A stretch of 64,000 nt of DNA from Amaricoccus sp. GTDB taxonomy: Bacteria > Pseudomonadota > Alphaproteobacteria > Rhodobacterales > Rhodobacteraceae. Location: NCBI RefSeq assembly GCF_017993425.1, contig NZ_JAGOMQ010000001.1, positions 89,655 through 153,654 of the forward strand, in the 5' to 3' direction. Shown here in pieces: positions 14,647 through 23,355 of this stretch. Every line of letters starts with the position of its first letter. The first letter of the stretch is position 1. The notes beneath the pieces were generated by a model. That model did no database searches. It saw only the letters and a program-made list of their open reading frames with translations, and was not told where the DNA came from. The position numbers and the translations under genes are program-made.

Positions 14647-16155
14647 TCACGCCGCCTGCGCCAGTTCGGCGTGGAACCACGCGGCGAAGGCGTCGCGCTC
14701 GGCGGGCGTCATGTGCAACTCCTGCTTGGTGCGCCGGTGCAGCACGTCCTCCGGCTCGCGCGCCCATTCGTGGGCCACGAGATAGCGCACCTCGGCCTCG
14801 TAGAGCTGCGCGCCGAAATGCCTCCCCAGTCCCTCGACCGAGGTGGCACCGCCCACCACGCGGTCGGTCCGCGCGCCGTAGGTGCGGGCGTAGTGAAGGA
14901 GGAGCGCCCGCGGCATCCACGGCCAGGCGAGCTTCGCCCGCTCGACGAAGCTCACGAAATCCGCCCCCTCCATCTCGCCCCCCGGCAGCGGCGCCGTGGC
15001 CGTCCAATCGCCGCGCATGGTCGGGAAGAACTTCGCCAGCCGGTGCATCCCCCGCTCGGCCAGCTCGCGGAAGGTGGTGATCTTGCCGCCGAAGATGTTG
15101 AGGAGCGGCGCCCCCCCGGTCTCGTCGAGGTCGAAGACGTAGTCGCGGGTCACCGCCGAGGGGTTGCCCTTGCCGTCGTCGAAGAGCGGCCGCACCCCGG
15201 AGAACGACATGATGACGTCCTCGCGCCGCAGCTTCTCCTTGAAGTAGCGGTTCACGGCGGCGATCAGGTACTCGATCTCCTTCTCCTCGGCCGCCACGTC
15301 CTCCGGCCGGCCCTCGTAGCCGACGTCGGTGGTGCCGATCAGCGCCATGTCGCCCTCGTAGGGGTTGATGAAGATCACCCGCTTGTCGTGGTTCTGCACC
15401 AGGTAGGCCTGCCGACCCTCCCAGAACTTCGGCACGATGATGTGGCTGCCCTTCACCAGCCGCACGCTCCGCGTCGAGCTCGAGGCCGCCCTCCCGATGA
15501 AGTCGTTCACCCAGGGGCCGGCCGCGTTGACGATGACCTTCGCCCGCACGCTGCGGGTCTGCCCGGTGCGCGCGTCGCGCAGCTCCGCCGTCCAGGCCCC
15601 GCTCTCCCGCCGGGCGGCGACGCAGGCGGTGCGGGTCAGCACCTCGGCGCCCTTCTCCTGCGCGGAAAGGGCGTTCAGCACCACGAGCCGCGCGTCGTCG
15701 ACCCAGCAGTCGGAATACTCGAAGCCGCGGGTGAACTTGTCGAGGATCGGCGCCCCCTCGGGATCGCGCCGCAGGTCGAGCGCCCGCGTCCCCGGCAGCT
15801 TCTTCCGCCCGCCGAGGTGGTCGTAGAGGAAGAGCCCGAGGCGCACGAGCCAGGCCGGCCGGTCCTCCGGGCTATGCGGCAGCACGAAGCGCATCGGCCA
15901 GATGATGTGCGGCGCGGCGGCGAGCAGGACCTCGCGCTCGATCAGCGCCTCGCGGACCAGCCGGAACTCGTAATATTCGAGGTAGCGCAAGCCACCATGG
16001 ACCAGCTTGCCCGAGCGCGACGAGCAGCCCTCGGCGAGGTCGTCCTTCTCGGCGAGGATCACCGAGAGCCCCCGCCCGGCGGCGTCGCGCGCGATGCCCG
16101 CGCCGTTCACCCCGCCGCCGACGACGAGGAGGTCTATCATCCCGGGCTCTGTCAT
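14647..16155 (-). CDS. eryB: Erythritol-4-phosphate dehydrogenase, GlpD-like FAD enzyme
   Basis: 502 aa. The N-terminal FAD motif LLVVGGGVNGAGIARDAAG is followed by SSRSGKLVHGGLRYLEYYEF, the canonical GlpD signature. NAAGPWVNDFIG, HIIVPKFW, SGVRPLFDDG and GGKITTFRELAE complete the family pattern. GlpD enzymes oxidise a polyol phosphate at the membrane and pass electrons to quinone; EryB acts on erythritol-4-phosphate. The start codon overlaps the eryA stop (ATGA), giving a coupled kinase-dehydrogenase pair. Glycerol-3-phosphate dehydrogenase is the alternative, but the kinase, regulator and EryC neighbours support EryB. Confidence 0.85.
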   Translation of the reverse strand: MTEPGMIDLLVVGGGVNGAGIARDAAGRGLSVILAEKDDLAEGCSSRSGKLVHGGLRYLEYYEFRLVREALIEREVLLAAAPHIIWPMRFVLPHSPEDRPAWLVRLGLFLYDHLGGRKKLPGTRALDLRRDPEGAPILDKFTRGFEYSDCWVDDARLVVLNALSAQEKGAEVLTRTACVAARRESGAWTAELRDARTGQTRSVRAKVIVNAAGPWVNDFIGRAASSSTRSVRLVKGSHIIVPKFWEGRQAYLVQNHDKRVIFINPYEGDMALIGTTDVGYEGRPEDVAAEEKEIEYLIAAVNRYFKEKLRREDVIMSFSGVRPLFDDGKGNPSAVTRDYVFDLDETGGAPLLNIFGGKITTFRELAERGMHRLAKFFPTMRGDWTATAPLPGGEMEGADFVSFVERAKLAWPWMPRALLLHYARTYGARTDRVVGGATSVEGLGRHFGAQLYEAEVRYLVAHEWAREPEDVLHRRTKQELHMTPAERDAFAAWFHAELAQAA

Positions 16156-17765
16156 GCCGTGCTCCTTTCGGGCGCGAGGCTCGCCGCGGGCGAACCGGAT
16201 GCGGATTTGGCGCGGTCGCGCGCGGCCAGCGCCTCCCAGACCGGCGCGAGGGCGCGGCGGGCCTGGAGGTAGGGGGGAAAGAGCCCGTCATAGACCCGGA
16301 CGAGGTCGGGGTCCGGCGGCTCGGCCGGGCCGAGGAGCGGCGTCACCCAGCGTGCGATGCAGGCGTCCATCGACGGATAGGCGCCGACCGCCACCGCGGC
16401 CATCATCGCCGCGCCGGCCGCGCCGGCCTCCTCGCGGGCGGAGACGCGCACCGGCGCCTGCACCGCCCCGGCGAGGATCGCCCGGAGCGCCCGCGACCGC
16501 GCCGCGCCGCCGGTCAGCCGCAGCTCCGAGGGGAGCGGCCCCATCGCGGCGTAGCAGTCGCGCGCCGCGAGGCCGAGGCCCTCGACCACGGCGCGCATCA
16601 GGTCGGGGAAGCGGTGCCCGCTGGAGAGCCCGACGAACCCCGCCCGGGCGTTCGCGTCCACGAAGGGCCCGCGCTCGCCGGCCTCGGAAATGTAGGGGTG
16701 GTAGAGGATCGCCCCCGGCCTCGACGCGGCCAGCCAGGGCTCGATATGCGACACGAGGTCGGAGAACGCGACCGGGTGGCCCATCCCGGCCATCAGATCG
16801 GCGGCGAGGCGCAGCGCCCAGTCGATGTTGAGCGCCGCCGCCATGTTGGTCTGCATCTGGGTGACGTAGCCCGGGACCGGCAGCGCCATGACGTAGCCCG
16901 TGCCCTCGGCGTTGAGCGTCACCTCCTCGACACGCTTCGAGACGAGATGCACCCCGGTCGATCCGATCACCGTGCAGGCCGCGTGGGCGTCGCCGGTATG
17001 GACCCCGGCCCCGAGCGCCGTCATCACCATGTCGACGTAGCCGAGGCTGACCGGCGTGCCGGCGAGGAGCCCCGTCTCCGCCGCGGCCGCCGCGGTCAGC
17101 GGATGCGCGGTCTCCGTCCCGTCGACGATCTCCGGCAGCAGCCCGCGCCGCCGCCCGAGGCCGAGCGCCGCGATCGCCACGTCGTCGTAGCCGCGGGTGC
17201 GGAAGTTGCCGAAGGTCCAGGCCGCCTCCGAGGGGTCGGTCGCCCGCACCCCGGTCAGCCGCAGGTAGAGCCAGTCCTTGCAGTGGAGCGCCGCCTCGGC
17301 GCGGTCGAGCAGCTCCGGCGCGGCGCGCTCCATCTGCGCCATCTGCGCGCCCTGCTGGCAGGTGTTGAGGCCGGTCCCCGTCGCCTCGAAGCGGGCGCGC
17401 TCCATCGGCCCGGCGACGAGCCGCGCCACGCTCGGCGCGGCGCGGGCGTCGAGCCACAGCCAGGCGTCGCCGACCGGCGCGTCGCCCTTGCCCACGAGCC
17501 AGGTGCCGTCGCCCTGCGCCGTCACCGCCACGGCCGCGGTGCGCCGGGCCAGCCCCTCGACCTTCTCGCCGAGGCCGCGCAGCGCCGCCACGCAATCCGC
17601 CCAGGTGCGCTCCATCGGCTGGGTGGCCGCGCCGTCCGCGCCGCTGTCGTAGCGGTTGAGCACCGAGGCCGCGGCGATCTGCGCGCCGGCGAGGTCGAAG
17701 GCCACCGCCTTGACCACCGAGGTGCCCGAATCGATCCCGATCAGCAGGTCCGCGCCCTCACGCAT
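16152..17765 (-). CDS. eryA: Erythritol kinase (FGGY family)
   Basis: 537 aa with the two-domain FGGY architecture. LLIGIDSGTSVVKAVAFD opens the nucleotide-binding fold, GDGTWLVGKGDAPVGDAWLW and HCKDWLYLRLTG lie in the middle, GSTGVHLVS at the adenosine region, and LRLTGGAARSRALRAIL near the C-terminus. It phosphorylates the polyol using ATP. The ATG at 17765 is preferred because it puts the kinase motif at residue 9; the longer frame adds 29 unlikely residues. It is divergent from the importer genes across a 339-bp control region and is translationally coupled to eryB. Confidence 0.85.
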   Translation of the reverse strand: MREGADLLIGIDSGTSVVKAVAFDLAGAQIAAASVLNRYDSGADGAATQPMERTWADCVAALRGLGEKVEGLARRTAAVAVTAQGDGTWLVGKGDAPVGDAWLWLDARAAPSVARLVAGPMERARFEATGTGLNTCQQGAQMAQMERAAPELLDRAEAALHCKDWLYLRLTGVRATDPSEAAWTFGNFRTRGYDDVAIAALGLGRRRGLLPEIVDGTETAHPLTAAAAAETGLLAGTPVSLGYVDMVMTALGAGVHTGDAHAACTVIGSTGVHLVSKRVEEVTLNAEGTGYVMALPVPGYVTQMQTNMAAALNIDWALRLAADLMAGMGHPVAFSDLVSHIEPWLAASRPGAILYHPYISEAGERGPFVDANARAGFVGLSSGHRFPDLMRAVVEGLGLAARDCYAAMGPLPSELRLTGGAARSRALRAILAGAVQAPVRVSAREEAGAAGAAMMAAVAVGAYPSMDACIARWVTPLLGPAEPPDPDLVRVYDGLFPPYLQARRALAPVWEALAARDRAKSASGSPAASLAPERSTA

Positions 17766-18104
17766 GGCCGCCGCTTCCGATCCGCATCCGCCGTCCTCCC
17801 AGCGTGGGCGGCCTTGCCGCCGCGTCGTCGCCGCAGGCGCTGCGCCCTGCATTTTTTTGCTGACAACGAAGTTTATTTCACATACAGATCCTGCCTGTCA
17901 AGCTCGACGAGGAGCGGACGGCAGGCCCCGGCGCCCACCGAACCGCACCCGCGACGCCACAGGGCCAGAGCGGCCGACACCTTGGGAGGGGGTCCGAGAA
18001 ATGCAGACAGGTCAACGCCCTGCCCCGTCTCGCCGGGCGACGCCGACCCTGCCGACCATGGCCCGCCCGGCTCCCCGAATCGCCCCGAACCGCGAGGTCG
18101 CCTC
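17766..18104. promoter_or_regulatory. 339-bp divergent control region, eryA / importer operon
   Basis: No gene. About 17850-17905 is an AT-rich island in a GC-rich context, with a T7 run, TTTATTTCACATACAGATCC, and on the minus strand a perfect -35 TTGACA (17901-17896) followed by AT-rich sequence. This is probably the divergent promoter/operator for eryAB and the transporter. The -10 boxes are weak by eye and no clear EryD palindrome is visible. Confidence 0.45.
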
Positions 18105-18758
18105 ATGAGCGCGCAGATCGACGCATCCGCCCGGCCGCCGCGCCGGTCCCGCGGCACGCTGATCGCGGCGGGGGTGGCCGCGCTCCTCGTCGCCGGGATC
18201 GCCGTCGACACCAAGGTAGTGGTGATGGGCTCCGAGCACGACGTGCGCGCCGACGTCTTCTCGCCCGAGGCCTTCGGCGCGGAGCAGTTCCCGACGATCC
18301 AGGCCTTCGTCGCCGAGCGCGCCGTGCCGGCCGCGGACCTCGCCGCCCAGCTCGCCGCCGACAAGGACGCCGCCACCGCCGCGCACGGGGTCAAGGCGGG
18401 CGTCGGCTACGTGATGCCGGTCTCCTTCACCGGGGTGGTCGGCGAGGGCAAGGCCGGTGTGTTCCCCGTCGCGGTCGAGGGGCTGCCCGAGGGCGTCGTC
18501 GTCCGCGTCCAGACCGGCCCGGCGATCAACGGCACCGAGCTGCGCGACGCCACCGGCGAGATCCAGTTCGGCCAGTTCAAGAACCAGATCGAGTTCCAGG
18601 ATGCGGGCTCGGCGATCAACAACGCCATGAAGGCCGCGGTGCTCGCCGGCATCGACAACAAGGCGCTGACCGGCAAGACCGTCACGGTCACCGGCGCGTT
18701 CACCCTGATCAACCCGAAGAACTGGCTGGTGACGCCGGTGAGGTTCGAGGCGCAATGA
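18105..18758 (+). CDS. DUF2291-family membrane-anchored accessory protein
   Basis: 217 aa. One N-terminal transmembrane segment (LIAAGVAALLVAGIAVDTKV) follows a basic stretch (ARPPRRSRG), so the rest should face the periplasm. The body carries GVGYVMPVSFTGVV, VRVQTGPAINGTELRDA and IQFGQFKNQIEFQDAGSA, the pattern I associate with DUF2291 proteins encoded beside polyol ABC importers. Its biochemical role is unknown. It is first in the importer operon and its stop overlaps the ATPase start (ATGA), so it is made with the transporter. Length is typical. I saw no lipobox. Confidence 0.7.
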   Translation: MSAQIDASARPPRRSRGTLIAAGVAALLVAGIAVDTKVVVMGSEHDVRADVFSPEAFGAEQFPTIQAFVAERAVPAADLAAQLAADKDAATAAHGVKAGVGYVMPVSFTGVVGEGKAGVFPVAVEGLPEGVVVRVQTGPAINGTELRDATGEIQFGQFKNQIEFQDAGSAINNAMKAAVLAGIDNKALTGKTVTVTGAFTLINPKNWLVTPVRFEAQ

Positions 18759-21073
18759 CCGACGCCCCCGCAGCCCGCCCGGACATCCGCGAGGTCGTGC
18801 TCGCGGCCCGCAACGTCGCCAAGTCCTACGGCGCGATCCAGGCGCTCAAGGGCGTCAACTTCGACATCCACCGCGGCCAGGTGACGACGCTCTTCGGCGA
18901 GAACGGCGCCGGCAAGTCGACGCTGATGAAGATCCTGTCGGGCGTGATCCAGCCCACGTCCGGCGAGATCCTCCTCGACGGCAAGCCGATCACCTTCTCG
19001 TCCTCGACCCATGCCCGCGACAACGGCGTCTCGATCATCCACCAGGAGCTGTCGCTCGCGCCGAACCTCTCGGTCCGCGACAACGTGTTCATGGGCCGCG
19101 AGATCCGCGGGGCGGGCGGCGTCGACTTCGCCGAGGAGGAGCGGCAGACCCGCAAGCTGATGGAGGAGCTGGAGGAGGAGATCGACCCGCGCACGCCGGT
19201 CGAGGAGCTGCGCCTCGGCCAGCAGCAGATCGTCGAGATCGCCCGGGCGCTGTCGGTCAACTCGCGCATCCTGATCATGGACGAGCCGACCTCGGCGCTC
19301 TCCGCCTCCGAGGTCGAGGTTCTCTTCAAGGTCATCCGCGACCTGACCGCCCGCGGCGTCTCGATCGTCTACATCTCGCATCACCTCGAGGAGGCGCTGC
19401 AGATCACCGACCACGCCGTGGTGCTGCGCGACGGCGCCATGACCGCCTACGCGCCGCGGGCAGAGATCGACCTCGAATGGATCGTGCGCAACATGGTCGG
19501 CGAGAACTTCGACCTCGGATCGCCGCCGACCGGCTACGAGATGGGCAAGGTGGCGCTGAAGATCGAGAACCTGAGCGTCCCCGCCCCCGGCGGCGCCTAT
19601 TCCGTGGTGGACCGCTTCTCGCTCGACGTGCGCGCCGGCGAGATCGTCTGCATCTACGGCCTGATGGGCGCCGGGCGCACCGAGATGATGGAATGCGTCG
19701 CCGGCCGTCTCGCGCCCTCCGACGGAAGGGTGCTGCTCCATGGCGCCGACGTCTCGCGCCTGTCGATCGCCGAGCGCATCGCCGCCGGATTGGTCCTCGT
19801 GCCGGAGGACCGCCAGCGCGACGGGCTGGTGCAGACGATGACCGTCGGCCAGAACCTGTCGCTCGCCTCGATCGGCGCCTTCGTCCGCGGCATCTTCACC
19901 TCGCGCCCGCGCGAGCAGGCGCTGGTCGACCGCTCGATCAAGGACGTCCACATCAAGACGGACGGCGGCGGCGCGATGATCGGCTCGCTCTCCGGCGGCA
20001 ACCAGCAGAAGGTCGTCATCGGCAAGATGCTGGCGACGAACCCCTCCGTCGTCCTCCTCGACGAGCCCTCGCGCGGCATCGACATCGGCGCCAAGTCCGA
20101 GGTGTTCAAGCTGCTCGCCGAAGGCGCCCGCCGCGGCCTCGCGGTGGTCTACTCGACCTCCGAGGTCGGCGAATGCCTCTCCGTCGCCCACCGCATCGTG
20201 GTGATGGCCAAGGGCAAGATCTCCGCGGAGTTCGGCCCCGACGTCACCAAGGAGAAGATCATGGCGGCCTCGGGCGAGGTCGACCTCCAGCAGCAGCTCG
20301 TCGACCTCTACGGGCTCGAGTTCGCCCGCGTCGTCACCGACCTGCACCAGGACGAGCTGCCGCTCGAGGCCCTCGGCGTCGCCGGCGCCGCCTTCCTCGC
20401 CGAGGAGATCGCCCGCGGCAAGCCGACCACCATCGGCGTCGGCTACGGCCGCACGCTGGCCGCCGCCGCGAACGCGCTCCCCGGCGGCGACGCGCCGCAC
20501 GTGCGCTTCGTCTCGCTGATGGGCGAGCTCACCCGCGAGGCGGGCGCCAACCCGCACGAGACCGCGGCGCTCCTCGCCGCGCGCTCGGGCTCCACGGCGA
20601 TCGTCATGCCGGCCCCGTTCATGGCCCCCTCCCGCGCCGAGCGCGACGCCCTCCTCGCCCGTCCGGAGGTGGCCGGGGCCGTCGCCGCCGCCGGCGAGAG
20701 CGACCTGATGCTCGTCGGCGTGGGCGCCGCGGACGCCGACGCGGTGCTCGCCGCCGCGGGCATGATCGCGCCCGCCGACATCGAGGCGCTCAAGGCCCGC
20801 GGCGCCGCCGGCGAGATCCTCGGCCACTTCTTCGACGAGCGCGGCCGGACGGTCGAGAACGAGATCACCGAGCGCATCGTCACCCTGCCGATCGACGCCC
20901 TGCGCCGCCGGCGCATGGTCGCCCTCGCCGGCGGCGCCCGCAAGGTGCGCGGCCTGCGCGCCGCGCTCCTCGGCGGCCTCCTCGCCGGGCTGATCACCGA
21001 CGAGCGCACCGCCCGCGGCCTCGTCGACGCCGCCCGCGCCGAGGCGGGCCAGCGCGCCGCCCACGGAGGCTGA
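18755..21073 (+). CDS. Sugar ABC importer ATPase fused to a SorC-type effector-binding domain
   Basis: 772 aa against about 510 for ordinary CUT2-family ATPases. Residues 1-510 hold two ABC cassettes: Walker A GENGAGKST, signature LRLGQQQIVEIARAL and Walker B ILIMDEPTSAL in the first; GLMGAGRTEMM, LSGGNQQKVVIGKML and VVLLDEPSRGID in the second. From about residue 510 a SorC effector domain follows (LQQQLVDLYGLEFARVV, GVAGAAFLAEEI, GVGYGRTLAAAANALP, FVSLMGELTREAGANPH, GAAGEILGHFFDERGR, ALAGGARKVRGLRAALLGG) without a helix-turn-helix. It aligns by eye along its length with EryD in this window. The family binds phosphorylated sugars, so the fusion may let the pathway intermediate gate uptake. 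Codon use and frame are continuous across the join. Confidence 0.88.
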   Translation: MTDAPAARPDIREVVLAARNVAKSYGAIQALKGVNFDIHRGQVTTLFGENGAGKSTLMKILSGVIQPTSGEILLDGKPITFSSSTHARDNGVSIIHQELSLAPNLSVRDNVFMGREIRGAGGVDFAEEERQTRKLMEELEEEIDPRTPVEELRLGQQQIVEIARALSVNSRILIMDEPTSALSASEVEVLFKVIRDLTARGVSIVYISHHLEEALQITDHAVVLRDGAMTAYAPRAEIDLEWIVRNMVGENFDLGSPPTGYEMGKVALKIENLSVPAPGGAYSVVDRFSLDVRAGEIVCIYGLMGAGRTEMMECVAGRLAPSDGRVLLHGADVSRLSIAERIAAGLVLVPEDRQRDGLVQTMTVGQNLSLASIGAFVRGIFTSRPREQALVDRSIKDVHIKTDGGGAMIGSLSGGNQQKVVIGKMLATNPSVVLLDEPSRGIDIGAKSEVFKLLAEGARRGLAVVYSTSEVGECLSVAHRIVVMAKGKISAEFGPDVTKEKIMAASGEVDLQQQLVDLYGLEFARVVTDLHQDELPLEALGVAGAAFLAEEIARGKPTTIGVGYGRTLAAAANALPGGDAPHVRFVSLMGELTREAGANPHETAALLAARSGSTAIVMPAPFMAPSRAERDALLARPEVAGAVAAAGESDLMLVGVGAADADAVLAAAGMIAPADIEALKARGAAGEILGHFFDERGRTVENEITERIVTLPIDALRRRRMVALAGGARKVRGLRAALLGGLLAGLITDERTARGLVDAARAEAGQRAAHGG

Positions 21074-21076
21074 GCC

Positions 21077-21130
21077 ATGGCCCGGCCGACGCCCCCCGCC
21101 CCGACACCCGACCAGGAGCCCCGGACATGA
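21077..21130 (+). other. 17-codon bridging ORF between importer ATPase and permease
   Basis: A short frame (MARPTPPAPTPDQEPRT) starts 3 bp after the ATPase stop, has GGAGG 7 bp before its ATG, and ends at the TGA inside the ATGA of the permease start. AGGAG inside it serves as the permease ribosome-binding site. It is probably a coupling leader rather than a functional peptide. Confidence 0.45.
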
Positions 21131-22167
21131 GCGACGTCAGCCAAAGCGGCAGCCCTGCGCGGAGCTTCTCCGGCGCCGACATCGCCCGCATCCTGCTCGA
21201 GGGGCGCGCCTTCTTCGCGCTCATCGTCATCGTGATCGTCTTCTCGATCCTGTCGCCGAACTACTTCACGCTCGGCAACTTCCTGACGATGGCGAACCAC
21301 GTCGCCATCTACGGCCTGCTCTCCATCGGCATGCTCCTCGTCATCCTCAACGGCGGCATCGACCTCTCCGTCGGCTCCGTCCTCGCGCTCTGCGGCGTCG
21401 TCGCCGGGGCGCTGATGCAGGGGGTCACGCTCGAATGGGCGGGCGTCATCCTCTACCCGCCGGTCTGGGCCGTGGTGGTCATCACCTGCGCCCTCGGCGC
21501 CCTCGTCGGCGTGGTCAACGGCGTCCTGATCGCCTGGTTCAAGGTGCCCGCCTTCGTCGCCACCCTCGGCACGCTCTACGTCGCCCGCGGCGTCGCGCTC
21601 CTGATGACGAACGGCCTCACCTACAACAACCTCTCCGGCCGGCCCGAGCTCGGCAACACCGGCTTCGACTGGCTGGGCTTCAACCGCATCGCCGGCATCC
21701 CGATCGGCGTCATCGTGCTCGTCGTCGTCGCCGTGCTCTGCCACCTGATGCTCACCCGCACCGCCTTCGGCCGCTGGCTCTACGCCTCCGGCGGCAACGA
21801 GCGCGCGGCGGAGCTGTCCGGCGTCCCGACCAAGCGGGTGAAGATCACCGTCTACGTGCTCTCCGGCGTCTGCGCCGCCATCGCCGGGCTCGTGCTCTCC
21901 TCGCAGCTCACCTCCGCCGGCCCGACCGCGGGCACCACCTACGAGCTGACCGCCATCGCGGCCGTCGTCATCGGCGGCGCGGCGCTGACCGGCGGGCGCG
22001 GCACCATCGGCGGCACCATGCTCGGCGCCTTCGTCATCGGCTTCCTCTCCGACGGGCTGGTGATCGTCGGCGTGTCGTCCTACTGGCAGACGGTGTTCAC
22101 CGGCGCGGTGATCGTGCTCGCGGTGCTCCTCAACTCGATCAACTACGGCCGCCCCGGCAAGCGCTGA
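21127..22167 (+). CDS. Tetritol/sugar ABC importer permease (CUT2, RbsC-like)
   Basis: 346 aa, strongly hydrophobic with about nine to ten membrane segments, in the BPD_transp_2 pattern: FFALIVIVIVFSILSPNYF, LLVILNGGIDLSVGSVLAL, the cytoplasmic coupling loop YASGGNERAAELSGV and AAVVIGGAALTGGRGTIGG. It forms the channel for the sugar delivered by the binding protein at 22264 and driven by the fusion ATPase. ATG at 21127 has AGGAG 10 bp upstream; longer frames upstream are antisense-like noise inside the ATPase gene. Erythritol specificity (EryF-type) is inferred from context. Confidence 0.85.
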   Translation: MSDVSQSGSPARSFSGADIARILLEGRAFFALIVIVIVFSILSPNYFTLGNFLTMANHVAIYGLLSIGMLLVILNGGIDLSVGSVLALCGVVAGALMQGVTLEWAGVILYPPVWAVVVITCALGALVGVVNGVLIAWFKVPAFVATLGTLYVARGVALLMTNGLTYNNLSGRPELGNTGFDWLGFNRIAGIPIGVIVLVVVAVLCHLMLTRTAFGRWLYASGGNERAAELSGVPTKRVKITVYVLSGVCAAIAGLVLSSQLTSAGPTAGTTYELTAIAAVVIGGAALTGGRGTIGGTMLGAFVIGFLSDGLVIVGVSSYWQTVFTGAVIVLAVLLNSINYGRPGKR

Positions 22168-22263
22168 CGGCCCCCCGCATTCCCCGGGACGGGCTCGACC
22201 CGGTCCCGGCCAACCCCGCCGCTCGGCCGGCGACAACCACAACCCGAAGGGAGTGAACACGAG

Positions 22264-23223
22264 ATGCTGAAGAAGGGAACGCGGCTGCTGCTCGCCGCCG
22301 CCGTCGCCGCGCCGCTCTACGCGAGCGCCGCCTGGGCCGAGGGCCTGATCTCGATCATCGTCACCGACCCGGCCAACCCCTACTGGTACACCGAGGGCGA
22401 GGTGGCGAAGGCCACCGCCGAGGGCCTCGGCTACACCGCCACCGTCGCCGCCCACAAGGGCGACACCAACACCGAGTCGAACCTGATCGACACCGCCATC
22501 ACCAACAAGGCCGTCGCGATCATCCTCGACCCGGCCAACGCCGACGGCTCGATCGGCGCGGTCAAGAAGGCGGTCGCGGCCAACATCCCCGTCCTGCTCG
22601 TCAACGCCGAGATCAACCAGGAGGGCCTCGCCAAGGCGCAGCTCGTCTCCAACAACGCCCAAGGCGCCGCGATCGGCGCCGTGCAGTGGGTCGAGAGCGT
22701 CGGCGACAGCGGCAACTACGTCGAGCTCTTCGGCAACCCGGCCGACAACAACGCCGCCACCCGCTCGAACGGCTACGAGACGGTGCTGAGCCAGTATCCC
22801 GACCTGGTGAAGAAGGCGCAGGAAGTGGCCAACTGGGACCGCACCCAAGGCTACAACAAGATGCAGTCGATGCTTCAGGCCAATCCCGACATCATCGGGG
22901 TGATCTCGGGCAACGACGAGATGGCGCTGGGCGCGATCGCCGCGCTCAAGGAGGCGGGCAAGCTCGCCGACATCAAGGTCGGCGGCTTCGACGGCTCGCC
23001 CGACGCGGTGGCGGCGATCAAGGCCGGCGAGATGCAGTACACCGTCCTCCAGCCCGTCGCGGTGTTCTCCGCCGAGGCGGTGCGGCAGGCCGACAGCTTC
23101 ATCCGGACCGGCTCGACCGGCGCGGCCTCCGAGAAGCAGCTCTTCGACTGCATCCTGATCACCCCGGACATGGTCGACCAGTTCGTCGGTCCGTTCACCC
23201 TGAAGTCGATGGTCGCCGGCTGA
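22264..23223 (+). CDS. Periplasmic sugar-binding protein of the ABC importer
   Basis: 319 aa. A clear signal peptide (MLKKGTRLLLAAAVAAPLY then ASAAWA, cleavage before EG) precedes a Peripla_BP_4 fold: ISIIVTDPANPYWYTEGEVA, AVAIILDPANADGSIGAV, IPVLLVNAEIN, ELFGNPADNNAATRSNG, IGVISGNDEMALGAIAAL and VGGFDGSPDAV. It binds the substrate in the periplasm and docks on the permease. AAGGGAG lies 10 bp before the ATG. A strong hairpin follows 26 bp after the stop. The gene order ATPase-permease-binding protein matches known erythritol importers; the ligand could be another tetritol or pentitol. Confidence 0.85.
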   Translation: MLKKGTRLLLAAAVAAPLYASAAWAEGLISIIVTDPANPYWYTEGEVAKATAEGLGYTATVAAHKGDTNTESNLIDTAITNKAVAIILDPANADGSIGAVKKAVAANIPVLLVNAEINQEGLAKAQLVSNNAQGAAIGAVQWVESVGDSGNYVELFGNPADNNAATRSNGYETVLSQYPDLVKKAQEVANWDRTQGYNKMQSMLQANPDIIGVISGNDEMALGAIAALKEAGKLADIKVGGFDGSPDAVAAIKAGEMQYTVLQPVAVFSAEAVRQADSFIRTGSTGAASEKQLFDCILITPDMVDQFVGPFTLKSMVAG

Positions 23224-23248
23224 TCGGGCCCGAGCAGACGAGGACGGG

Positions 23249-23272
23249 AGGGGCGCCGGCAGCGGCGCCCCT
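23249..23272 (+). terminator. Hairpin after the importer binding-protein gene
   Basis: Stem AGGGGCGCC / GGCGCCCCT with a 6-nt loop, followed by CGCCGTTCTC. It may terminate or attenuate between the importer genes and the kinase at 23356, a common arrangement that keeps binding-protein mRNA abundant. Confidence 0.55.
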
Positions 23273-23355
23273 CGCCGTTCTCGGCCTCTCGACCTGACGG
23301 CCGGATGCGGTAAACCAATCGAGAAGCCGGCGGGAGACCGGGCGGAGAGGGAGAG

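Noticed and set aside
14647..17765. Glycerol catabolism operon (glpD-glpK)
   Set aside because: The kinase matches the EryA pattern rather than GlpK, and the adjacent EryC and EryD homologues point to a tetritol.
19477..21126. Long N-terminal extension of the permease frame
   Set aside because: It runs out of frame through the ATPase gene and is Arg-rich; the permease start at 21127 has a ribosome-binding site and a normal first helix.
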